From Panulirus ornatus (lineage: Eukaryota; Arthropoda; Malacostraca; Decapoda; Palinuridae): a stretch of 64,000 nt of DNA. The notes beneath the pieces are model-generated. The model was not told where the DNA came from, made no database searches, and saw nothing but the letters and a program-made list of their open reading frames with translations. This document shows, in pieces, positions 1-9,800 of the stretch (positions are counted from its first letter, which is position 1; the number at the start of each line of letters is the position of its first letter). The translations under genes and the position numbers were made by a program. The stretch spans positions 19,329,940 through 19,393,939 of the forward strand of contig NC_092270.1 in assembly GCF_036320965.1 (NCBI RefSeq), read 5' to 3'.

Positions 1-386
1 GGTGTGAGGGAGTATATAGCTGTCAACACCAAACATATGCGCGTCTCCATTACTGATATACCACAATGTGTTAGGTAGACATGAACCATCGCCCACCACC
101 CACACACACACCTAGTGGACCCCATGTACCTTCAGCTTTGTGCCTTCAACACACGGCTCATGTCCACACGATCCTCAATTGTCATCTACGACCCTACTGT
201 ATTTAACACCTGCCTCACACTATGTCCACCCACGCCACCTCTCTTCATCTTCATGTTGTGTCTTTCACACAGTCGACATGCCATGTAGTATGAACTAGTA
301 ACTTATTGTGAACTGAGTCATCTAGTGTGAGCTAGCACACTGCACGTACGGCCTGGCCCCAGAGTTGGACCCCCTCCTCAAGTCAC

Positions 387-550
387 CTGCACCAGTAAAA
401 AAGAAATCCATCTGTTGCAACTGACACTTGCAACTGTACAGCTTGTCCATGGCGTTCCACAAGGCGTTGCACTGAGGCCGCATCTTAATCCCACAGCCTC
501 CCTCAGCGTCTACCCGTGAATGCCAGCCATACGACACGGGGGCCATATAC
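387..550 (-). CDS. weak candidate exon, unrecognised
   Basis: On the minus strand an AG-type acceptor at 551-552 precedes an open stretch that ends at a CAG|GTGACT donor-like site near 385-387. The readable frame (starting with ATG at 546) is cysteine-containing, with a CNALWNAMDKLYSCKC stretch, and looks more protein-like than its surroundings. Against it, the intron to the next upstream candidate exon would be only 40 bp and the phases do not match. I do not recognise the product. Confidence 0.15.
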
Positions 551-590
551 CTGTGACACCACGAACGATCCCTTAAGAGGATCTACTCAC

Positions 591-725
591 CATCATTTCA
601 TCATATTTCACATGTAAACACCTGACATTCATCACCTCCACAGAGACAAACGCCTCCGCCTCCACACTTCCCCCGGTGAGGTACTCAACTTGGCCCGGGT
701 TTACGTGGTCAATCAACGCCCCCAC
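591..725 (-). CDS. candidate internal exon, unrecognised protein
   Basis: On the minus strand a pyrimidine-rich tract and CAG acceptor (726-727) opens a 135-nt stretch of 45 codons, phase 0 at both ends, closed by a strong donor ATG|GTGAGT at 590. The encoded peptide includes VGALIDHVNPGQVEYL and FVSVEVMNVRCLHVKYDEMM and has balanced composition, unlike the low-complexity frames nearby. It is phase-compatible with the candidate exon at 1072-1293; the (CA)n tract at 771-803 would lie in the intron between them. I do not recognise the family, and no transcript evidence is available. Confidence 0.35.
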
Positions 726-769
726 CTGAGACAGAGGGTGGGTCAGGGGACGTTCAACATAATGATGGA

Positions 770-770
<1 letters not shown>

Positions 771-803
<33 letters not shown>
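771..803. repeat. (CA)n microsatellite
   Basis: About 16 uninterrupted CA units. It lies between two candidate minus-strand exons. Confidence 0.95.
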
Positions 804-805
<2 letters not shown>

Positions 806-1071
806 GGGACGTACGCATGTACGGTTATCACACCACAGCAGCAGCGCAACCAGGCGCACCTGATGTATGATACACCTTCGCTACTGTGTACGTACACTCG
901 GATGTCAACACACCTCGTCCTCCTGACGCTACAGTACTTGAAATGATGAACGATGTTGTCTGTGTGGGGTGATGCAGGTGGCTGTGGGAGGGAAGGTGGG
1001 TGTAGGGTGATGCAGGTGGGTGTAGGGAGATACCCATGTATACCACAGGAGTGTAGCCACCAGAGGCAGAC

Positions 1072-1293
1072 CTGCATGAGAGCATCAGTGTCGTGGGTGG
1101 AGGGTGTGTTCTGGTCCTGGGGAAGGGCAGGGAGTGCTGTGGGGGTCAGAGTGGGAGGTGTGGGAGCGACGGGAGCACACCATAGCTTCAGGGGTACATG
1201 TGCCCTGCTGGTGCAGCGGGCGAAGCCATGGCAAGGGGGGGCAAGATGCAGAGATGAGGGGAAACCTTCAGAAAACGCTACCCCATCCCCAGC
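1072..1293 (-). CDS. candidate internal exon, Pro/Thr-rich, unrecognised
   Basis: On the minus strand a TATATCCCAG acceptor at 1294-1295 opens 222 nt (74 codons, phase 0 at both ends) ending ATGCAG|GTCTGC at 1072. The peptide begins AGDGVAFSEGFPSSLHLAPP and its second half is rich in Pro and Thr. Phase agrees with the exon at 591-725, so the two could belong to one gene running off the left edge. The donor is weaker than the one at 590, and the Pro/Thr richness could be compositional. No family recognised. Confidence 0.28.
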
Positions 1294-1484
1294 CTGGGAT
1301 ATAGAGACACATACGTAGAGAACGACAGAAACCTCATGGGTAGGAGGTAAGGGGAACGCGGGGAGCGTGAGCGTGGCTGAGGAAGGTAGACGGATGGTGT
1401 AGTGAGCGTGGGGCTTCGTGTGGGACAGGGGGGGGGGGGTGCAACACACGGACTCTACCATCGGCACAGCAAGATGTAAGAACA

Positions 1485-2190
1485 GGGAGAGCATGTGAGA
1501 GGTCAGGGACGTTGAGGGAGAGCATGTGAGAGGTCAGACACACTGAGGGAGAGCATGTGAGAGGTCAGGGACGTTGAGGGAGAGCATGTGAGAGGTCAGA
1601 CACACTGAGGGAGAGCATGTGAGAGGTCAGGGACGTTGAGGGAGAGCATGTGAGAGGTCAGGCACGTTGAGGGAGAGCATGTGAGAGGTTAGGCACGTTG
1701 AGGGAGAGCATGTGAGAGGTCAGGCAGAGGGAGAGCATGTGAGAGGTCAGGGACGTTGAGAGAGAGCATGTGAGAGGTCAGGGACGTTGAGGGAGAGCAT
1801 GTGAGAGGTCAGACACACTGAGGGAGAGCATGTGAGAGATCAGGCACGTTGAGGGAGAGCATGTGAGAGGTCAGGCACGTTGAGGGAGAGCATGTGAGAG
1901 GTCAGACACACTGAGGGAGAGCATGTGAGAGGTCAGGGACGTTGAGGGAGAGCATGTGAGAGGTCAGGCACGTTGAGGGAGAGCATGTGTGAGGTCAGGC
2001 ACGTTGAGGGAGAGCATGTGAGAGGTCAGGGACGTTGAGGGAGAGCATGTGAGAGGTCAGGGGCGTTGAGGGAGAGCATGTGAGAGGTCAGGGACGCTGA
2101 GGGAGAGCATGTGAGAGGTCAGGGACGTTGAGGGAGAGCATGTGAGAGGTCAGGGACGTTGAGGGAGAGCATGTGTGAGGTCAGGAGAGC
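1485..2190. repeat. 31-bp minisatellite, about 22 copies
   Basis: Tandem array of a 31-bp unit; the phrase GAGAGCATGTGAGAGGTCAG recurs every 31 bases (for example at 1491 and 1522 counted from GCATGTG). Two main variants alternate irregularly, ending GGACGTTGA or ACACACTGA, with a few shortened units (for example near 1725). The plus strand is purine-rich and C-poor. No coding role is seen. Confidence 0.95.
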
Positions 2191-2275
2191 ATGAAAACAG
2201 TTGTGAGAGGGGCACGTACCACGGTGGGCAGGAACACGGAGACAGCAGCGTGGGAGCATGTGGGAAGGCTGCAGC
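2191..2275. other. transition between the 31-bp and 32-bp arrays
   Basis: A short stretch in which units become irregular (GCACGTACCACGGTGGGCAG, GGAGCATGTGGGAAGGCTGC) and no longer match either consensus well. It may hold diverged intermediate monomers. Confidence 0.6.
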
Positions 2276-5200
2276 ATGAAGAGGGGAGCATGTGGGTGGG
2301 CGGAAGCGTGGGGAGGAGAGTATGTGGGTGGGCGGGAGCGTGGGGAGGGGAGTATGTCGGTGAGTTGGGGCGTGGGGTAGGGAGTATGTAGGTGGGCTGG
2401 AGCGTGGGAAGGGTAATATGTGGGTGGGCGGGAGCGTGGGATGGATTATGTGGGTGGGCGGAATCGTGAAGGGGAGCATGTGGGGTGGGCGGGAGCGTGG
2501 AGAGTGGAGCATGTGGGTGGGCTGGAGCGTGGGGAGAGGATTACGTGGGAGGGCGGAAGCGTGGGGAGGGGAGTATGTGGGTGGCCATGAGCGTGGGGAG
2601 GGGAGTAAGTGGGTGGGCAGAAGCGTGGGGAGGGAAGTATGTGGGTGGGAGGGAGCCTGGGAAGGGGAGTATGTGGGTGGGCGGAAGCGTGGTTAGGGGA
2701 ATATGTGGGTGGGCGGGAGCTAGGGGAGTATGTGGGTGGGCTGGAGCGTGGGGAAGGGAACAAGTGGGTGGGCAGGAGCGTGGGGAGGGGAGTATGTGGG
2801 TGGACTGGAGTGTGAGGAGGGATATGGGTGGGCGGGAGCGTGGGGAAGGGAGCATGTGGGTGGGCGCAAGCGTAGGGAGAGTATGTGGGTGGGAGGGAGC
2901 GTGGGGAGGGGGACATGTGGGTGGGCGGAAGCAAGGGGAGGGGAGTATGTGGGAGTGCGAAAGAGTAGGGAGGCAGGTATGTGGGTGGGCTGGAGCTTGG
3001 AGGGGAGTATGTGGGTGGGCTGGAGTGTGGGGAGGGATATGGGTGGGCGGGAGCGTGGGGAGGGGAGCATGTGTGTGGGCGCAAGCGTAGGGAGAGTATG
3101 TGGGTGGGAGGGAGCGTGGGGAGGGGGCTTTGTGGGTGGGCGGGAGCGTGGGAAGGGGAGTATGTGGGTGAGCAGGAGCGTGGGAAGGGGAGTATGAGGA
3201 TGGGCTAGAGCATGGGGAGGGAAGTATGCGGGTGGGCTAGAACATGGGGAGGGAAGTATGCGGGTGGGCTGGAGCATGGGGAGGGGAGTATGTGGGCGGG
3301 CTGGAACGTGGGGATAGACGTGGGAGGGCGAGAGCGCGGGGAGGGAAGCGTGTGGGTGGAAGCGTGCGGAGGGGAGCAAGTGGGTGGGTGGAAGCGTGGG
3401 GAGGGGAGTAAGTGGGGGCGGTAGCGTGGAGGAAGCATGTGGGGTGGGTGGTGAGGGGAGTATGTGGGTGGGCTGGAGCGTGGGGAGTGGAGTATGTGGG
3501 TGGGCTGGAGCGTGGGGAGGGGTGTGTGTGGGTGGGCTGGAGCGTGAGGGAGGTGTGGGTAGGCGGGAGCGTGGGGAGGGGAGTATGTGGGTGGGCATGA
3601 GTGGGGAGGATAGCATGTGGGTTGCGGGAGAGTGGGGATGGGGGAATGTGGCAGGACGGGAGCGTGGGGATTGAAATATGTGGGTGGGCGGGAGAGTAGG
3701 GAGGGAAGTATGTAGGTGGGCTGGAGCGTGGGGAGGGGAGTATACGGGTGGGCTGGAGCGTGGGGAGGGGAGGTGTGGGTAGGCAAGAGCGTGGGGAGGG
3801 GAAATGTGGGTAAGCGAGAGCGTGGGGAGGAGTATGTAGGTGGGCTGAAGCGTGGAGGGGAGATGTGGGTGGGTGGGTGGGCGGGAGCGTGGGGAGGGGA
3901 AAATGTGAGCGGACGGGAGCGTGAGAGGAGCATGCGGGTGGGCGGGAGTGGTGAGGATAGTATGTGGGTGGGCGGGAGCGTGGGGAGGAAGCATGTGGGT
4001 GGGCGGAAGCGTGGGGAGGGGAATAAGTGGGTGGGCTGGAACGTGGAGGGGAATATGTGGGTGGGCTGGAGCGTGGGGAGGGGAGTATGTGGGTGGGCTG
4101 GAGTGTGGGGAGGGGAGAAGTGGGTGGGCGGGAGCGTGGGGAGGGGAAACTGTGAGCGGGCGGGAGAGTGGGGAGGATAGTATGTGGATGGGCTGGAGCG
4201 TGGAGAGGGGAGTATAAGGGTAGGCTGGAGCGTGGGGAGGAGTATGTGAGTGGGCTGGAGCGTGGGGAGGGGAGTATAAGGTGGGCTGGAGTATGGGGAG
4301 GGATATGTGTGGGCGGGAGTGTGGGGAGGGGAGTAGGTGGGTGGGCGCAAGCATAGGGAGAGTAAGTGGGTGGAAGGGAGCGTGGGGAGGGAGGCATGTG
4401 GGAAGGCGGGAGCGTTGGGAGGGGAGTATGTGGGTGTGCGAGAGTAGGGAGGGAGGTATGTGGGTGGGCTGGAGCATGGGGAGGGGAGTATGTGGGTGGG
4501 CTGAAGCGTGGGGAGGAGAGTATGTGGGTGGGCGGGACCGTGGGGAGGGGAGCATGTGGGTGGGCAGGAGAGTGGGGAGAATAGTATGTATGTGGGCGGA
4601 AGCGTGGGGAAGGGAGATGTGGGTGGGCGGGTGCGTGGGGAGGGGAAAATGTAGGTGAGCGGGAGCGTGGGGAGGAGTATGTGGGTGGGCTGGGGCGTTG
4701 GGAGGGGAGATGTGGGTGGGCGGGAGCGTGGGGAGGGGAAAATGTGGGTGGGCGGGAGTGGGGAGGTGAGCATATGGGTGGGCGGGTGTGGGGAGGGGAG
4801 CATGAGGGTGGGAGGGAGAATGGGGAGGTAGTATGTGGGTGGCCGGCAGCGTGGGGAAAGGAGCATGTGGGTGGGTGGGAGCGTGAGGAGGGGCGTATGT
4901 GGGTGGGCTGGAGCGTGGGGAGGGGAGTATGTGGGTGGGCTGGAGCGTGGGGAGAGGTGTATGTGGGTAGGCTGGAGCGTGGGGAGGGGAGTATAAGGGT
5001 GGGCTGGAGCGTAGGGAGGGGAGTATATGGGTGAGCTGGAGCGTTGGGAGGGGAGTATGTGGGTGGGCTGGAGCGTTGGGAGGGGAGATGTGGGTGGGTG
5101 GGAACGTGGGGAGGGAAAAATGTGGGTGGGCGGAAGCGTGGGGAGGGGAGCATGTGGGTGGACACACACGTGGGGAGGGGAGATGTGGGTAGGCGGGAGC

Positions 5201-6630
5201 GTGGGGAGGGAAGATGTGGGTGGGCGGGAGAGTTGGGAGGTAGCTTTGTGGGTAGGCTGGAGCGTGGGGAAGTGAATATGTGGGTGGGTTGGAGCGTGGG
5301 GAGGAGAATATACGGGTGGGCTGGATCGTAGGGAGGGGAGATATGGGTGGGCGGGAGCGTGTGGAGGGGAAAATGTATGTGGGCGGGAGCGTGAGGAGGG
5401 GAGTATGTGGGTGGGCTGGAGCGTGGGGAGGGGAGATGTGGGTGGGCGGGAGAGTGGGGAGGGGTATATGTGGGTGGGCGGGAGCGTGTGGAGGGGAGCA
5501 TGTGGGTGGGCGGGAGAGTGGGGAGGATAGTATGTGGGTGAGCGGGAGCGTGGGGAAGGGGGCATATGGGTGGGCGGGAGCGTGGGGAGGGAAGTATGTG
5601 GGTGGGCGGGAGCGTGGGGAGGGAAGTATATGGGTGGGCTGGAGCGTGGGGAGCGGAGTATGTGGGTGGGCCGGAGCGTGGGGAGGGGAATATGTGGGTA
5701 GGCTGGAGCGTGGGGAGGGGAGTATTTGGATGGGCTGGAGCGTGGGGAGGGGAGTATGTGGGTGGGCTGGAGCGTGGGGAGGGGAGTATGTGGGTGGGCT
5801 GGAGCGTGGGGAGGGGAGATGTGGGTGGGCGGAAGCGTGGGGAGGGGAGCATGTGGGTGGATACAAACGTGGGGAGGGGAGATGTGGGCAGGCGGGAGCG
5901 TGGGGAGGGAAGATGTGGGTGGGCGGGAGAGTTGGGAGGTAGGTATGTGGGTGGGCTGGAGCGTGGGGAAGTGAATATGTGGGTAGGGTTGGAGCGTGGG
6001 GAGAAGAATATCGGGTGGGCTGGATCGTAGGGAGGGGAGATGTGGGTGGGCGGGAGCGTGTGGAGGGGAAAATGTATGTGGGCGGGAGCGTGAGGAGGGG
6101 AGTATGTGGGTGGGCTGGAGCGTGGGGAGGGGAGATGTGGGTGGGCGGGAGCGTGGGGAGGGGTATATGTGGGTGGGCGGGAGCGTGTGGAGGGGAGCAT
6201 GTGGGTGGGCGGGAGAGTGGGGAGGATAGTATGTGGGTGAGCGGGAGCGTGGGGAAGGGGGCATATGGGTGGGCGGGAGCGTGGGGAGGGAAGTATGTGG
6301 GTGGGCGGGAGCGTGGGGAGGGAAGTATATGGGTGGGCTGGAGCGTGGGGAGCAAAGTATGTGGGTGGGCCGGAGCGTGGGGAGGGGAGTATGTGGGTAG
6401 GCTGGAGCGTAGGGAGGGGAGTATTTGGATGGGCTGGAGCGTGGGGAGGGGAGTATGTGGGTGGGCTGGAGCGTGGGGAGGGGAGTATGTGGGTGGGCTG
6501 GAGCGTGGAGAGGGGAGATGTGGGTGGGCGGAAGCGTGGGAAGGGGAGCATGTGAGTGGACGAGAGCGTAGGGAGGGGATACAGTATGTGGGTGGGCTGG
6601 AGCGAGGGGAGGGAAGCATGTGGGTGGGCT
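2276..6630. repeat. 32-bp G-rich minisatellite, about 135 copies, G-quadruplex-forming
   Basis: Tandem array with a 32-bp period (checked at 5761 and 5793). The unit holds GGGTGGGCGGGAGCG followed by GGGGAGGGG, so most copies contain four or more G-runs of at least three with short loops. Variation is concentrated at two sites: GGGCTGGAG versus GGGCGGGAG, and GTATG versus GCATG or GATG. Blocks of units are themselves duplicated: a ~699-bp segment around 5120-5818 recurs at about 5819-6520, and a ~215-bp block at 2821 recurs at 3036. The minus strand lacks stop codons for long distances purely because it is C-rich. Confidence 0.95.
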
Positions 6631-6855
6631 GGAGACACGAGCCGCCCCAGCTGTTTGCTAAGTCAACAGAGCGGCCATCCTTGCCCCCCACCCACCCTTC
6701 CTGGCCACAATTTCCCCCCCTCCCAGAGCACCCACCCTTACCTCCCCCCCCCAACCAGTACAGCCTCCCCCTCCTGGCCACAATATCTCCCCGCCCACAG
6801 TGGCCACCCTTACCCCCCACCAGTAAAGCCTTCCCCTCCTGGCCACAATAACCAG
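6631..6855. other. C-rich linker with three degenerate ~60-bp repeats
   Basis: This separates two satellite families. The plus strand becomes C-rich, the reverse of both neighbours, with runs such as CCCCCCCTCCC. The phrase CTGGCCACAAT occurs three times, near 6700, 6775 and 6840, each after a CTTCCCCTCCTGG-like lead, indicating a small degenerate tandem repeat. No gene recognised. Confidence 0.75.
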
Positions 6856-9800
6856 GTGTGTGGCGTAAAGTGTGTACAGGTGTGAGGTGTAAAGTGCGTA
6901 CAGGTGTGTGGTGCGAGGTGTGTACAGGTGTGGTGTGGTGTGCATAGGTGTATGGTGGTGCGTACAGGTGTATGGTGTACATGTGTTTGGTGTAAGATGT
7001 GTACAATTGTATGGTGTAAGATGTGTACAGGTGTATGGTGTGAGGTGTGTACAGGCGTGTGGTGTAAGATGTACACAGGTGTGTGGTGTAAGGTGTGTAC
7101 AGGCGTATGGCGTATGGTGTTAGGTGTGTAGAGGTGTATGGTAAAAATTGTGTACAGGTGTATGGTGAGATATATGTACAAGTGTAGTGTACAGGTGTAT
7201 AGTGTAAGGTATGGACAGGTGTATGGTGTAAAGTGTGTGCAGTTGTATGGTGTAAGATGTGTACAGGGGTGCGGTGTAAGATGTGTACAGGTGTGTGATG
7301 TAAGGTGTGTAAAGGCGTATGGTGAGGTGTGAACAGGTGTACGGTATGTGTACAGGTGTATGGAGTAGTGTGTGAGGTGTACAGTGTAAAGTGTACAGGT
7401 GTATAATGTAAGGTGCGTACAGGAGTATGGTGGTGTGTACAGGTGTACAATGCAAGGTGTGTACAGGTTATGGTATAAGGTGTGTACAGGTGTCTGTAAG
7501 CTGTGCACAGGTGTGTGGTGTAAGCTGTGTACAGGTGTATGGTGTGATGTATGTACAGGTATGTACAGGTGGGTAGTGTAAGGTGTGTCCTGATGTGTGG
7601 TGAAAACTGTGTACAGGTGTAAGGTGATAAGTCTGTACAGGTCTGTTGTGTATGGTATGTGGTACAAGGAGTGTACAAGTGTATGTTGTAAGGTGTGTAC
7701 AGGTGTATGGTGTAAGGTGTGTACAGGTATATGGTGTGATATGTGTACAGGTGTATGTTGTGATGTGTGTACAGGTGTAAGGTGTGTACAGGTGTATAGT
7801 GTGTAAAGGTGTATGGTGTAAAGTATGTACAGATGTGTTATGTAAGGTGTGTGTATGGTGTGTTGTGTACAGGTATACGGTGTAAGGTGTGAAAAGGTGT
7901 AAGGTGTAAAGCGTGTACAGGTGCGTGGTGTAAGGTGTGTACAGGTGTATGTTGTAAGATGAGTACAAGTGTATGGTGTAAGGTGTGTACAGGTGTGAGG
8001 GGGTAGAGTACAGGTGTGTGGTGCAAGGTGTGCACAAACGCATGGTGTAAGGTGTGTATAGGTGTATGATGTAAGGTGTGTACAGGTGTGTGGTGCAAAA
8101 GCGTGGAGTGCAAGGTGTGTATTAAGTGTATGGCGTGAGGTGTGTACTGATGTGTGGTGTTATGTGTGGACAAGCGTGTGCTTAATGTGTTTATAGGTGT
8201 ATGGTGTGAGGTGTGTACAGGTGTGTGGTGAGGTGTGGTGTGGTGTGTAAAGGTGTGTGGTGTAAGGTGTGTGGTGTAAGGTGTGTACAGGTGTGTGATG
8301 TAAGGTGTGTACAGGTGTATGGTGTGTACAGGTGTGTGGTGGAAGGTGTGTATAAATGTATGGTGTAAGGTGTGTACAAGTGCGTGCTGTAAGGTGTATG
8401 CAGGTGTATGGCGTGATGTGTTACAGGTGTGTTTTGTAAGATGTGTAAAGGTGTATGGTGTAAGGAGTGTATAGGTGTGTGCTTTAAGATCTGAATAGGT
8501 GTATGGTGTGAAGTGTGTACACGTGTGTGGTGTATAGTATGTACAGTTGTGTACAGGTGTATGGTGTGGGGTGTATACAGGTGGTGTAAGGTGTACAAGT
8601 GTGTGGTGTAAGATGTGCACAGGTGTATGTTGTAAGGTGCGTACAGGTGTAAGGTGCGGTGCGTACAAGTGTGGTGTAATATGTGTACAGGTGTATGGTG
8701 TGTACAAGTGTGTGTTGCAAGGGATGTATAAGTGTATGGTGTGAGGTGTGTACAGGTGTGTAGTGTAAGGTGTGTACAGGTGTATGGTGTAAGGTGTGTA
8801 CAAGTGTATGGTGTAAGGTCTGTACAAGTGAGTGCTGTAAGGTGTAAGCAGGTGTATGGGGTATGTATTACAGGTGTTTTGTAAGATGTGCACAGGTGTA
8901 TGTTGTAAGGGGTGTAAGGTGGGTGGTGCGATGTGTGTACAAGTGTGTGGTGTGTGTGTACAGGTGTATGGTGTACAAAAGAGTGTTGTAAGGTGTGTAT
9001 AGGTGTATGGTACGAGGTGGGTACAGGTGTGTGGTGTAAGGTCTGTACAAGTGTATGGTGTAAGGTGTGTACAAAAGAGTGCTGTCAGGTGTATGCAAGT
9101 GTATGGTGTGATATGTTACAGGTGTGTTTTGTAAGATGTGTACTGGTGTATGTTGTAAGGGTGTATGGTGCGAGGTGTGTACAAGCATGTGGTGTAAGGT
9201 GTGTACAAGCGTATGATGTGTACAAATGCGTGTTGTAAAGTGTGCAGAGGTGTATGGTGTGAGGTGTGTACAGGTGTGTGGTGTAAGGTGTTTACAGGTG
9301 TATGGTGAGGTGTGTGGTGTAAGGTGTTTACAGGTGTATGGTGAGGTGTGTGGTGTAAGATGTGTACAGGTGTATTGTGTATAGATGTGTGGTGTAAGGT
9401 GTGTAAAGGCGTATGGTGTAAGGAGTGTATAGGTGTGCTGTGAGGTGTGAATAGGTATATGGTGTGAAGCGTGTACACGTGTGTGTGGTGTAAAGTATGT
9501 ACAGATGTGTACAGGTGTATGGTGTGAGGTGTATACAGGTGGTGTAAGTTGTACAGGTGTGTGGTGTAAGATGTGTGCATTTGTATGTTGTAAGGTGTTA
9601 CAGGTGTATGATGCGGTGCGTACAAGTGTGTGGTGTAAAGTGTGTGCAGGTGTATGGTGTGTACAATTGTGTGTTGTAAGGTGTGTATAGGTGTATGGTG
9701 TGAGGTGCGTACAGGTGTGTAGTGTAAGGTGTATGGTGTAAGGTGTGTACAAGTGAGAGCTGTGAGGTGTATGCAGGTGTATGGTGTTATGTGTTACAGG

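Noticed and set aside
754..1494. A single 246-codon minus-strand protein at the left edge
   Set aside because: It runs through the (CA)n tract and a G-run. Only the splice-bounded part at 1072-1293 looks coding-like.
1485..2190. CRISPR-like array (31-33 bp repeats)
   Set aside because: Repeats are directly head to tail with no unique spacers, in a eukaryotic context; these are minisatellites.
2720..7678. Minus-strand open frame of 1652 codons, and similar frames of 1133 and 1019 codons at 3237-6638 and 3205-6264
   Set aside because: They lie in a C-rich-strand minisatellite where stop codons cannot easily form. The longest crosses two unrelated arrays, and the Pro/His/Ser-Thr repeat text is just the unit translated in shifting frames.
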